A stretch of 40,514 nucleotides of DNA from an uncultured Clostridia bacterium (GTDB lineage: Bacteria; Bacillota; Clostridia; TANB77; CAG-508). Below, piece by piece: positions 7,660 to 15,370 of this stretch. The DNA lies in contig CALXZU010000011.1 in the NCBI GenBank assembly GCA_944393325.1, positions 1 to 40,514 on the forward strand, written 5' to 3'. The notes beneath the pieces are model-generated. The model had not been told where the DNA came from. It ran no database searches and saw only the letters and a list, made by a program, of their open reading frames with translations. Every line of letters starts with the position of its first letter. Position 1 is the stretch's first letter. The position numbers were made by a program, and so were the translations under genes.

Positions 7660-9522
7660 ATGGGAGAAAAGATTATGGATAAAGAAAAGGAAAAAAACGA
7701 TAAAAAAGAAGAGAAAAATTTAGAAGAAACAAAAAAAGAAGAAAAAAAGGAAAACACAAAAAAACAAGAAGAGCCTAAGTTTAAAAAGTCAGAAGAAAAG
7801 CCAAAAGAACAAGAAAAAGAAATGAAAAAGATGGAAGACGACTTAAAAAAGCAAAAAGCAAAAAGAAAGAAAAGAATTATAGTAATTTCAGTAATAATTG
7901 GAATTCTTCTAATAATAGCTTTATTTATATCAACAATATTTGCATTAATAAACATAGGAAATAATAAAATTATAGACGGAGTTTCTATTTGTGGGATTGA
8001 TATATCAGGATTAACAAAAGAAGAAGCAAAGCAAAAATTAGAAGAAATGTATAATCCAAAAAAGGAAAAAGAAATAAAATTACAACATGGAGAATATGAA
8101 ACTACAATAAGTCCAATACTTATGGAAGTAGATTATAAAATAGACGATGCCGTAGAAAGTGCTTATAAAATAGGAAAAAGTTCAAATATATTTGTAAATA
8201 ATTATGAAATTCTATTTACATTAATAAATAAAAAAGATATAGAATTAGAAATGACAATAAATGAAGAAACAACTAAACAAACAATAGAAGATATGAATAT
8301 TAATTTATCAGATGTAGTAATAGAATCTAGTTATTCAATAGAAGAAGATGAATTAATAATAACAAAAGGAAAAGCAGGAATAAAAATAGATACAGACAAA
8401 TTAATAGAACAAATAAAGGAAAGGTTAAACAGTAAAGAAACAAATGATGAAACAATTGAAATACCAGTAGTAAATAAAGAACCAGATGCCATTGATATTG
8501 AAAAAATTCATGAAGAAATATATAAAGAACCAGAAAATGCATATATAGTAGATGAGCCATTTGAAGTACACCCAGAAGTTGAAGGAATAGATTTTGATGT
8601 AGAAGCAGCAAAAGAAACTTTAAAGGAAGAAAAAGAAGAATATATAATACCATTAATAATAACAAAACCAGAAGTAACATTAGACCAATTAGGAGAAAAA
8701 GCATTTCCAGATCAATTGTCTACATTTACAACGAGATATGATGTTAGTGATGTAGATAGAACAACAAATTTGAGATTAGCATGTCAAAAAATCAACGGAA
8801 CAGTATTATTAGCAGGAGAAACATTTTCATATAATGATGTAGTAGGAGCAAGAACAGTAGCAGCTGGATATAAAAATGCAAAAATATATGAAGCAGGGCA
8901 GGTAGTAGATGGATTAGGAGGAGGAATTTGTCAAATATCATCAACATTATATAATTCAGCATTACTTGCAAATATGGAAATAGTAGAAAGAAGAAATCAT
9001 CAATTTGTAACATCATACGTAGAGGCTGGAAGAGATGCAACAGTGGTATATGGCTCAACAGATTTTAAATTTAAAAATACAAGAAAATATCCTGTAAGAA
9101 TTGTTGCAACAGCAAATGCTGGAATAGCTACAATATCTATTTATGGAATTAAAGAAGAAGAAGAATATACATTTAAATTTAGTCCAAAAGTAATCTCAAC
9201 AATTCCATATTCAACACAATATATAGATGATCCAACATTACCAAAAGGAACAGAAGTTGTAAAACAAAAAGGAACAAATGGGCAGATTGTAGAAACATAT
9301 ATGACTAAATTATTAAATGGAAAAGTTGTATCAACAGAATTATTATCAAGAGACACATATAATGCAATGACAAGAATAGTAAGAAGAGGAACACAAGAAG
9401 TGAAAAATTCAGATAATGTACAAGAAAACACAGAAGAAGTAGCAACGCCAACAGTGGAAGAACCAAAAGAAGAAAGTACTCAAACAGTACCAGAAGAAAC
9501 AATCGAAACACCAGCAGCATAA
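7660..9522 (+). CDS. VanW family protein with PG-binding and G5 domains
   Basis: A 620-residue membrane-anchored cell-wall protein. Residues 1-72 are a highly charged Lys/Glu cytoplasmic tail, 73-97 one membrane helix, and about 150-260 a PG_binding_4-type region. Residues 365-500 form the VanW domain (NLRLACQKINGTVLLAGETF, GLGGGICQISSTLYNSALLA, VVYGSTDFKFKNT). About 505-580 is a G5 domain (IPYSTQYIDDPTLPKGTEVV ... GTNGQIVETYMT), and the tail is Thr/Glu/Pro-rich. Such proteins occur widely in Clostridia; VanW is named from vancomycin clusters, but here nothing points to resistance and an envelope or peptidoglycan role is likely. AAGGGG lies 8 bp before the ATG; a second ATG follows at 7675. 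It is monocistronic. Confidence 0.9.
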   Translation: MGEKIMDKEKEKNDKKEEKNLEETKKEEKKENTKKQEEPKFKKSEEKPKEQEKEMKKMEDDLKKQKAKRKKRIIVISVIIGILLIIALFISTIFALINIGNNKIIDGVSICGIDISGLTKEEAKQKLEEMYNPKKEKEIKLQHGEYETTISPILMEVDYKIDDAVESAYKIGKSSNIFVNNYEILFTLINKKDIELEMTINEETTKQTIEDMNINLSDVVIESSYSIEEDELIITKGKAGIKIDTDKLIEQIKERLNSKETNDETIEIPVVNKEPDAIDIEKIHEEIYKEPENAYIVDEPFEVHPEVEGIDFDVEAAKETLKEEKEEYIIPLIITKPEVTLDQLGEKAFPDQLSTFTTRYDVSDVDRTTNLRLACQKINGTVLLAGETFSYNDVVGARTVAAGYKNAKIYEAGQVVDGLGGGICQISSTLYNSALLANMEIVERRNHQFVTSYVEAGRDATVVYGSTDFKFKNTRKYPVRIVATANAGIATISIYGIKEEEEYTFKFSPKVISTIPYSTQYIDDPTLPKGTEVVKQKGTNGQIVETYMTKLLNGKVVSTELLSRDTYNAMTRIVRRGTQEVKNSDNVQENTEEVATPTVEEPKEESTQTVPEETIETPAA

Positions 9523-9540
9523 GGAAATAAATCTTAGAAT

Positions 9541-9569
9541 AATAGCGAAAATCATTGGTTTTCGCTATT
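9541..9569 (+). terminator. terminator hairpin after the VanW gene
   Basis: An 11-bp perfect stem AATAGCGAAAA/TTTTCGCTATT has a 7-nt loop. It lacks a clear T tract, and its last bases overlap the -35 of the tRNA-Lys promoter. Confidence 0.6.
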
Positions 9570-9596
9570 GACATTTTATAAAAAAAAGAGTATAAT
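9568..9596 (+). promoter_or_regulatory. consensus promoter of tRNA-Lys
   Basis: A perfect TTGACA (9568-9573), 17 bp and a perfect TATAAT (9591-9596) lie 33 bp before the tRNA. Confidence 0.9.
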
Positions 9597-9629
9597 TTAA
9601 AAAGTTTTGATACAATAAAAAATGGACAT

Positions 9630-9705
9630 GGCTCTTTAGCTCAGTTGGTAGAGCAACAGACTCTTAATCTGGAGGTCCTCGGTTCGAAGCCGAGAAGAGT
9701 CACCA
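9630..9705 (+). tRNA. tRNA-Lys (CTT)
   Basis: Acceptor stem GGCTCTT/AAGAGTC, D arm GCTCAGTTGGTAGAGC, anticodon loop CTCTTAA giving CTT, T arm with TTCGAAG, encoded CCA. Confidence 0.95.
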
Positions 9706-9773
9706 TTTTATTTTTTTGTTCTTAAAATTAAAAATAAAAAATAAAAAAGTCTTTATAAAATCCATAAAACCTA

Positions 9774-9802
9774 TTGAAAAATTAAATATAAAAATATAAA
9801 AT
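9774..9802 (+). promoter_or_regulatory. promoter of the deoxyribosyltransferase-like gene
   Basis: TTGAAA (9774-9779), 17 bp, TAAAAT (9797-9802). Confidence 0.65.
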
Positions 9803-9837
9803 GTAAATATAATTGAAATAAAAAGAGGAAAAAACAA

Positions 9838-10209
9838 ATGAGAATAGTATTAAGTGGAAGTAATAAAGTAAAAGAAAATGTTTTTGAGATTGCAAAAGAA
9901 TTGGAAAAAATGGGGCATGAAGTAATAGTGCCAAAAGAATTTTACATTCATATGGAAAAGAAAGAACACTCAATGTTACATTTTAGTGAAATATGCAAAA
10001 AAGAAACAGATGTATTACTTGCAGTAAATGTGCCTAAAAATGGAATAGAAAATTATATCGGACCTAATACATTTGCAGAAATAGCAATGGGATTTTATAA
10101 ACAGAAGAAAGTTTATGTATTAAACGATTTATATGAACCATATTTAGATGAATTAATAGGTTGGGAAGTGATTCCATTAAAAGGACAATTGGATAAAATT
10201 GGAAAATAA
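9838..10209 (+). CDS. nucleoside 2-deoxyribosyltransferase-like protein
   Basis: A 123-residue protein with a single Rossmann-like alpha/beta domain. It starts with MRIVLSGSNKVKENVFEIAK, has a 'EKMGHEVIVPKEF' strand-helix, a 'TDVLLAVNVPKNGIENYIGP' segment and then 'NTFAEIAMGFYKQKKVYVLN'. This layout (a GS-containing first loop, 'D.ll.vn....yiG..t..Ei..a...kK.vy.l') is that of the nucleoside 2-deoxyribosyltransferase/YtoQ-like superfamily. The Glu in FAEIAMG would be the nucleophile position. Related proteins salvage nucleosides or have unknown roles, so the substrate is not assigned. It has its own promoter; AGAGGA lies 9 bp before the ATG. Confidence 0.65.
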   Translation: MRIVLSGSNKVKENVFEIAKELEKMGHEVIVPKEFYIHMEKKEHSMLHFSEICKKETDVLLAVNVPKNGIENYIGPNTFAEIAMGFYKQKKVYVLNDLYEPYLDELIGWEVIPLKGQLDKIGK

Positions 10210-10218
10210 AAAATAATA

Positions 10219-10247
10219 TTGACAAAAACCCTGAAAGGTACTAAAAT
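10219..10247 (+). promoter_or_regulatory. promoter of corA
   Basis: TTGACA (10219-10224), 17 bp, TAAAAT (10242-10247). Confidence 0.8.
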
Positions 10248-10283
10248 AATAGTATTGGGGAAATAAAAAAAGGGGTGATGGAT

Positions 10284-11234
10284 TTGCTAAGAATATATAA
10301 TACAGATATAGAAACAAACGAATTTCAAGAAGTAAAAGAATTTAAGAAGGGCTCATGGATTAATTTAGTAAATCCGTCCGAAAATGAAATAAAAAAAGTA
10401 TGTGAAAATATAAATATACAAGAAGAATTTATAAGAGATGCATTGGATTTTGAAGAAAAAGCGAGAATTGACCAAGAAGATGATGATAATACAACTCTTT
10501 TTGTAGTAGATGTACCAATAATAGAAAAGGGCGAAGAAAATGAAATATATACAACAATGCCTTTAGGTATGATAGTAGTAAGAGATGATTTTTTCATAAC
10601 TGTATCACTTAGAAAAAATAAAATAATCGAAAGTTTTGAAAAAAGAAAAATAAAAAATTTTCAAACATATAAGAAAACAAGATTTATTTTTCAAATATTA
10701 TATTTAAATTCATCATTTTACTTAAATTACCTAAAACAAATAAATAAAGAAACAGAAATAGCAGAATATATACTAAAAAATTCTATGAGAAATAAAGAAC
10801 TATTAAAATTATTAAACTTAGAAAAAGGATTGGTATATTTTACAACATCATTGAAATCAAATGAATTAGTCATGGAAAAAACATTAAGAGGAAAAATAGT
10901 AAAACTATATGAAGAAGATAGTGAAATACTAGAAGACGCAATCACAGAAAACAAGCAAGCAATAGAAATGGCACAAATATATAGCAATATCTTAAATGGA
11001 ACAATGGATGCATATGCATCAATAATTTCAAACAACTTAAATAGTGTTATGAAAACATTAACATCAATAACAATAATTTTAGCAATCCCAACAATGATTT
11101 CAAGTTTTTGGGGAATGAATGTTGGATTGCCATTGCAAGATAGTCCATTTGGATTTATAATAATGATATTTATATCAGTAATACTTACATTATTAGTATC
11201 ATGGTGGCTAAAAAGAAGAAATATGTTAGATTGA
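10284..11234 (+). CDS. corA: CorA family magnesium/divalent cation transporter
   Basis: A protein of about 316 residues. The N-terminal cytoplasmic domain is acidic and helical; the C-terminus has two membrane helices (TSITIILAIPTMISSFWGMN and FIIMIFISVILTLLVSWWLK) and the diagnostic GMN motif (WGMNVG) at the end of the first. It forms a pentameric channel for Mg2+ (or Co2+/Ni2+) in the inner membrane. The short basic tail WLKRRNMLD is typical. Start choice: GTG (10275) and ATG (10278) overlap the AGGGGTG site, so TTG at 10284, 6 bp after it, is preferred; this gives MLRIYNTD, the normal CorA beginning. It is monocistronic with its own promoter and terminator. Confidence 0.9.
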   Translation: MLRIYNTDIETNEFQEVKEFKKGSWINLVNPSENEIKKVCENINIQEEFIRDALDFEEKARIDQEDDDNTTLFVVDVPIIEKGEENEIYTTMPLGMIVVRDDFFITVSLRKNKIIESFEKRKIKNFQTYKKTRFIFQILYLNSSFYLNYLKQINKETEIAEYILKNSMRNKELLKLLNLEKGLVYFTTSLKSNELVMEKTLRGKIVKLYEEDSEILEDAITENKQAIEMAQIYSNILNGTMDAYASIISNNLNSVMKTLTSITIILAIPTMISSFWGMNVGLPLQDSPFGFIIMIFISVILTLLVSWWLKRRNMLD

Positions 11235-11243
11235 TAGAAATTA

Positions 11244-11279
11244 AAAATACAAAGAAGAAAAAAATCTCCTTTGTATTTT
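11244..11279. terminator. bidirectional terminator
   Basis: AAAATACAAAG (11244-11254) pairs perfectly with CTTTGTATTTT (11269-11279). It has a 14-nt loop and overlaps the stop codon of the convergent CapA-like gene. Confidence 0.8.
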
Positions 11280-12573
11280 ATTTATCTAAAATGCTTTGAA
11301 TTTTAGATAATTCTTCTTTTAAAGTATTATAAAGTTTTTCTGATATTGAAGGATCAATATAATTTTCATAATTATAAATAGTTTTATTAATATCTAATAA
11401 CTTCATTTTTTGCTTATCTTTAGAAGTATCCTTATACATGTAGATAGGTACATATTCATAATTGTCTATACTAATTTTACCATCTGTATGTTTTGTAATA
11501 TCTAAATTTAAAATAATAGAATCTCTTGTATATTCAGCATTTTGGTCGGCTATAAAATTACCTAAAGAATATATAACAAATCCATCTTTAGTTGTTCCAT
11601 CATCTAAAGTAACAGTCCTTTTTTCCATAGGTTCTAAAACATGAGGATGAGTTCCTAAAATAATATCAACACCATTTTGGAATAAAAAATCTGCTAAATC
11701 TTCTTGAGTTGAATTTTGTGTTGTTTTATATTCTGATCCCCAATGCATACAAGCAATTATAATATCAGGTTCTTCTTGTTTTGCTTTATCAATCTGTTCT
11801 TTTATTAAATTTTCATCAATCAAATTAACACAAAACTGTTTATCAGAAGGAATAGAAATTCCATTAGTTCCATAAGTATAATTAACAAATGCAATTTTTA
11901 CACCTTTAACATACTTAATTAAAGTTGTATCTTGCTCTTCTTTAGATTTATAAGTACCAAGATGAGAAATATCAGCATCATTTAAAACATCGATAGTCCT
12001 TGACAAACCATCAAAGCCTTTATCTAAAGAATGATTACCAGCAGTAGATAAAACATCTATGCCAATATCTTTAAGTTTGTAAGCTAACTCATCAGGAGTG
12101 TTAAAAGTAGGATAACTACTATATCCAATATCTTCTCCAGCAAAAGTAGTTTCTAAATTGCCAATGCAAATATCAGCAGTTTTAGTGTAAAGGCTAATAT
12201 TTTCAAAGACATATGAAAAATCATATGTGTCAGTATCTTTATTATAAGCATCTATATATTGAGTATTATGGCACATAATATCGCCAATAGCAGCTAAAGT
12301 GAAAGATATGTCAGAAGATTCAGATTCAGAGTTATTATTGGAATTGCTTTTAGCTTCTTCTTGTTCTTTTTCAAGTTCTTGCTTAGAAGTTTCAACTAAA
12401 TTATTATAATCATTTCTATTTTTAAAATAATAAAAAACAGCAATAAAAATAAAAATAATAAGCAAAAGTGAAATAGAACAAATTAAAAATTTATTAGTTT
12501 TTTTATAATCAATATCACTGTTATTACTTTTTCTAATTCTATTTCTATTGCGAGTACGTCTATTTCTTTCCAA
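11278..12573 (-). CDS. CapA family (poly-gamma-glutamate-type) metallophosphoesterase-like protein
   Basis: A 431-residue membrane-anchored protein: a basic Arg/Asn-rich start (RNRRTRNRNRIRKS), one membrane helix at about 28-50, an acidic Ser/Asn linker, then a CapA domain. Motifs seen are AAIGDIMCHN, IGNLETTFAG, STAGNHSLDKG (the GNH box), ACMHWGSEY and GTHPHVLEPM, which follow the calcineurin-like metal-binding order of the PGA_cap family. CapA helps export or assembly of poly-gamma-glutamate, but stand-alone copies without capB/capC, as here, have no assigned substrate. The open frame begins upstream at 12618, but the SD (GAGGTGAT) lies just 6 bp before TTG at 12573, which is taken as the start. 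It is monocistronic. Confidence 0.88.
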   Translation of the reverse strand: MERNRRTRNRNRIRKSNNSDIDYKKTNKFLICSISLLLIIFIFIAVFYYFKNRNDYNNLVETSKQELEKEQEEAKSNSNNNSESESSDISFTLAAIGDIMCHNTQYIDAYNKDTDTYDFSYVFENISLYTKTADICIGNLETTFAGEDIGYSSYPTFNTPDELAYKLKDIGIDVLSTAGNHSLDKGFDGLSRTIDVLNDADISHLGTYKSKEEQDTTLIKYVKGVKIAFVNYTYGTNGISIPSDKQFCVNLIDENLIKEQIDKAKQEEPDIIIACMHWGSEYKTTQNSTQEDLADFLFQNGVDIILGTHPHVLEPMEKRTVTLDDGTTKDGFVIYSLGNFIADQNAEYTRDSIILNLDITKHTDGKISIDNYEYVPIYMYKDTSKDKQKMKLLDINKTIYNYENYIDPSISEKLYNTLKEELSKIQSILDK

Positions 12574-12705
12574 AAATATCACCTCACTATATGATTTTTT
12601 CTTAATACAAATTATCACAAAAAAGAAAAAAATTCAACAAAATGAATAAATTAAAAAAAAATTCATAAAATAAAAATAGTAAAAAACAAATAGGAGGAAA
12701 TATGA

Positions 12706-12894
12706 ATGAAAGTTATTGATAAAATCGCTTTAGTATTGATTATAATAGGAGCTATAAATTGGGGACTAATAGGATTATTTAGTTTTGATTTAGTAGCAAC
12801 AATATTTGGAGATATGACAATAATATCAAGAATAATATATGGGTTAGTTGGAATATCAGGATTATGGGGAATAAAACTATTATTTGATGACTAA
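12706..12894 (+). CDS. DUF378 family small membrane protein
   Basis: A 62-residue protein with two membrane helices (ALVLIIIGAINWGLIGLF and IISRIIYGLVGISGLWGI). The 'GAINWGLIGLFSFDLVATIF' core is the DUF378 signature and its function is unknown. AGGAGG lies 7 bp before the ATG. It stands alone, divergent from the CapA-like gene across a 130-bp AT-rich gap in which no confident promoter is seen. Confidence 0.88.
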   Translation: MKVIDKIALVLIIIGAINWGLIGLFSFDLVATIFGDMTIISRIIYGLVGISGLWGIKLLFDD

Positions 12895-12909
12895 AATAAA
12901 AAAATAGTA

Positions 12910-12960
12910 GCAGAGTTTTTGTTTTATTATTAGATAATTGTAAGAAGACAAAAATTCTGC
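12910..12960. terminator. imperfect hairpin, possible terminator of the DUF378 gene
   Basis: GCAGAGTTTTTGT (12910-12922) pairs with ACAAAAATTCTGC (12948-12960) with one mismatch (a possible G-U) across a 25-nt loop. No T tract follows. Confidence 0.35.
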
Positions 12961-12974
12961 CACAAAATTCTTAC

Positions 12975-13003
12975 TTGAAAAAATCAGGAAAATATTGTAT
13001 AAT
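12975..13003 (+). promoter_or_regulatory. promoter of the ABC-F/GNAT operon
   Basis: TTGAAA (12975-12980), 17 bp, TATAAT (12998-13003). Confidence 0.8.
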
Positions 13004-13033
13004 ACCAAAGACAAATTCTAAGGAGGAGAGAGT

Positions 13034-14617
13034 ATGTTAGTAGCAAATGGAGTTACTGTTAGATTTGGAAAAAGAGTTTTATTTGAAGACGTAAATATCA
13101 ATTTTGGAAAAGGCAATTGTTATGGAATAATAGGAGCAAATGGTGCCGGTAAGTCTACTTTTTTAAAAGTTTTATCAGGTGAAATAGAACCTAGCAAAGG
13201 AGATGTAAGTATTGACAAAGGAGAGAGAATTTCAGTACTAAAGCAAGACCATTATGCTTATGAAGATTATACAGTCATGGATACTGTTATTATGGGGAAC
13301 AAAGAATTATATGATATAATGAAGAAAAAAGAAGAAATTTATGCAAAACCAGACTTTTCAGAAGAAGATGGAATGATTGCTGCAAAATTAGAAGAGAGAT
13401 TTGCAGAACTTGATGGTTGGAACGCAGACACAGATGCAGCTAAACTTTTGAACGATTTAGGAATTGCCCCAGAAGACCATTATAAATATATGAGAGAAAT
13501 TGAAGCTAAAGACAAAGTAAAAGTACTTTTAGCACAAAGTTTATTTGGAAACCCAGATGTTTTATTACTAGATGAGCCTACAAATGATTTAGATGTTAAA
13601 AGTATAAACTGGCTTCAAGAGTTTTTAATTGATTTTGAAAATACTGTAATTGTAGTATCACATGATAGATATTTCTTAAATAAAGTATGTACATATATAG
13701 CAGATGTTGATTTTGGTAAGATAAAAGTTTATCCAGGAAATTATGATTTCTGGTATGAATCAAGTCAACTTGCATTAAAACAAGCAAGAGAACAAAATAA
13801 GAAAAAAGAAGAAAAAATTAAAGAATTACAAGATTTTATTGCAAGGTTTAGTGCAAATGCTTCTAAATCTAAACAAGCTACTTCAAGAAAGAAAACTTTG
13901 GAGAAAATTCAATTAGAAGAGATTAAACCTTCTAATAGAAAGTATCCATATATAGATTTTAAACCAGATAGAGAGCCTGGTAAAGAAATTTTACAACTTA
14001 AAAATATTTCTAAAACAGTAGATGGTGTAAAATTATTAGATAATATATCATTTGATGTTAAAGAAGGAAATAAAATTGCAGTACTTGCAGATAATGAGCT
14101 TGTAAAAACTCTTCTTTTCCAAATAATTGCAGGAGAAGTAGAGCCAGATGAAGGTGAAGTGATATGGGGAACTACTATTACTAATACATATTTCCCTAAA
14201 GATAATAATTACCTATTCGAAACAGATGAAAATTTGACAGATTGGCTAAGAAAATATTCAAAAGACCCAGATGAAACTTATGTAAGGAGTTTCTTAGGTA
14301 GGATGTTATTTTCAGGAGATGAGGCTTTAAAGAAAGTTAAAGTTTTATCTGGTGGAGAGAAGGTTAGATGTGTACTTTCTAAGATGATGCTTTCTGGAGC
14401 TAATTTCTTAATATTTGATGAGCCAACAAACCATTTAGACATGGAAAGTATAACAGCTCTAAATGAAGGAATGAAGAAATTTACAGGAAATATTATATTT
14501 ACATCACATGACCATGAATTAACTCAGACAGTAGCCAATAGAATCATTGATATTAAAGAAAATGGACAAGTTGTAGATAGAGAAATTACTTACAATGAAT
14601 ATCTAGGAGTTGAATAA
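13034..14617 (+). CDS. ABC-F family ATPase (YbiT/YkpA-like)
   Basis: A 527-residue soluble twin-ATPase without membrane segments, so a ribosome-associated ABC-F protein rather than a transporter. NBD1 has Walker A GANGAGKST (about 36-44) and Walker B VLLLDEPTNDLD (about 177-188). NBD2 has the signature LSGGEKVRC and Walker B FLIFDEPTNHLDME. The linker (residues 240-310) is charged and helical. Two sites are degenerate: NBD2 Walker A reads LADNELVKT, without the P-loop glycines and the GKS/T (such loss is known in the YbiT group), and NBD1 replaces its LSGxxK signature with IEAKDK. AGGAGGAG precedes the ATG. It overlaps the GNAT gene by one base (TAATG), so they are translationally coupled. 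Probable role: translation factor at the ribosomal E site; antibiotic protection cannot be inferred. Confidence 0.9.
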   Translation: MLVANGVTVRFGKRVLFEDVNINFGKGNCYGIIGANGAGKSTFLKVLSGEIEPSKGDVSIDKGERISVLKQDHYAYEDYTVMDTVIMGNKELYDIMKKKEEIYAKPDFSEEDGMIAAKLEERFAELDGWNADTDAAKLLNDLGIAPEDHYKYMREIEAKDKVKVLLAQSLFGNPDVLLLDEPTNDLDVKSINWLQEFLIDFENTVIVVSHDRYFLNKVCTYIADVDFGKIKVYPGNYDFWYESSQLALKQAREQNKKKEEKIKELQDFIARFSANASKSKQATSRKKTLEKIQLEEIKPSNRKYPYIDFKPDREPGKEILQLKNISKTVDGVKLLDNISFDVKEGNKIAVLADNELVKTLLFQIIAGEVEPDEGEVIWGTTITNTYFPKDNNYLFETDENLTDWLRKYSKDPDETYVRSFLGRMLFSGDEALKKVKVLSGGEKVRCVLSKMMLSGANFLIFDEPTNHLDMESITALNEGMKKFTGNIIFTSHDHELTQTVANRIIDIKENGQVVDREITYNEYLGVE

Positions 14618-15180
14618 TGTTAAAAAAAGCAGATTTAAAAAAGTTTAAAGAAATATATAGAAAACATATTGTAAAAGATTTTCCGAGAGAAGAAAGGTCA
14701 AGTTTAAATAATTTTAAAAAAAGAATTAAAAATAAAAATGAAGACGTTTTTGTATTTGTAGAAAATAACAAAGAAAAAGCATATACTATAATTGCAAATC
14801 TTGAAAATGATTATATTTTAATTTCCTTCCTTGCTGTTTTTGAAGGATATAGAAGTCAAGGAATAGGTACTAAATTATTAGAAGAAATAGAAGACAAGTT
14901 TAAAAATAAAAAAGGAATAATACTTGAAGTAGAAAGCCCAGAAGATGCTAGTGATGAAAAGGATAAAAGTATTAGAGAAAAAAGAATTAAATTTTATAAA
15001 AAGTCTAATTACCAAATACTTAAAAATACAAAAATATATTTTGGAAATATTGCATTTAATATTATGCTTTTAAATAATAAGGATAATATAGATGAAAAAG
15101 AAATTAGTAAAAGTTTAAATGATTTTTATACAAGAACTTTTAAAAGATATGATAAAACATTAATTTTTAAAGTGATTTAG
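14617..15180 (+). CDS. GNAT family N-acetyltransferase
   Basis: A 187-residue protein. The acetyl-CoA-binding motif A is clear: LISFLAVFEGYRSQGIGTKL (R/Q-x-x-G-x-G as RSQGIG), followed by an acidic helix and 'KGIILEVESPEDASDE' as the next strand. The N-terminal MLKKADLKKFKEIYRKHI and the C-terminal FKRYDKTLIFKVI are not diagnostic. It transfers acetyl from acetyl-CoA to an amine; the substrate is unknown. Start and stop of the two genes share a base (TAATG), so it depends on translation of the upstream ABC-F gene. The pairing may mean a ribosome- or ribosomal-protein-linked role, which is inference only. Confidence 0.85.
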   Translation: MLKKADLKKFKEIYRKHIVKDFPREERSSLNNFKKRIKNKNEDVFVFVENNKEKAYTIIANLENDYILISFLAVFEGYRSQGIGTKLLEEIEDKFKNKKGIILEVESPEDASDEKDKSIREKRIKFYKKSNYQILKNTKIYFGNIAFNIMLLNNKDNIDEKEISKSLNDFYTRTFKRYDKTLIFKVI

Positions 15181-15182
15181 CG

Positions 15183-15216
15183 ATAGGAAGATATTTAATT
15201 ATCTTCTTATTTTTTC
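15183..15216 (+). terminator. intrinsic terminator of the ABC-F/GNAT operon
   Basis: An 11-bp stem (15183-15193 with 15200-15210, one G-U) with a 6-nt loop is followed directly by TTTTTCT. Confidence 0.9.
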
Positions 15217-15219
15217 TAT

Positions 15220-15305
15220 CAAATTACATAAAAATGTGAAACAAACAATATCATCTCGCATTTTTATGTGAAATAGATATAATAATTTCACATATTTTTG
15301 TGAAA
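15220..15305 (+). promoter_or_regulatory. three operator-like repeats at exact 32-bp spacing
   Basis: The 15-mers CATAAAAATGTGAAA (15227), CATTTTTATGTGAAA (15259) and CATATTTTTGTGAAA (15291) begin exactly 32 bp apart. The third is the centre and right half of a full palindrome, TTTCACA-N6-TGTGAAA (15286-15305). The other two keep the TGTGAAA half and have weaker left halves (ATTACA-like, TCTCGCA). They end 5 bp before the -35 of the ATPase promoter, as expected for a regulator that binds cooperatively on one DNA face. Confidence 0.6.
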
Positions 15306-15310
15306 GTAGC

Positions 15311-15339
15311 TTGATAAAAATTTAAAAAAGTAATATAAT
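15311..15339 (+). promoter_or_regulatory. promoter of the AAA/DUF4143 ATPase gene
   Basis: TTGATA (15311-15316), 17 bp, TATAAT (15334-15339), directly downstream of the operator-like repeats. Confidence 0.8.
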
Positions 15340-15370
15340 AATAATATAAAATAAAAAATTAGGAGGAGAA

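Noticed and set aside
7660..9522. VanW protein as evidence of vancomycin resistance
   Set aside because: VanW-G5 proteins are common in Clostridia; no vanA/H/X-type genes are present.
13034..14617. Calling the ABC-F gene an antibiotic-resistance determinant
   Set aside because: The sequence is of the YbiT/YkpA housekeeping type; no long antibiotic-resistance-domain linker is visible.
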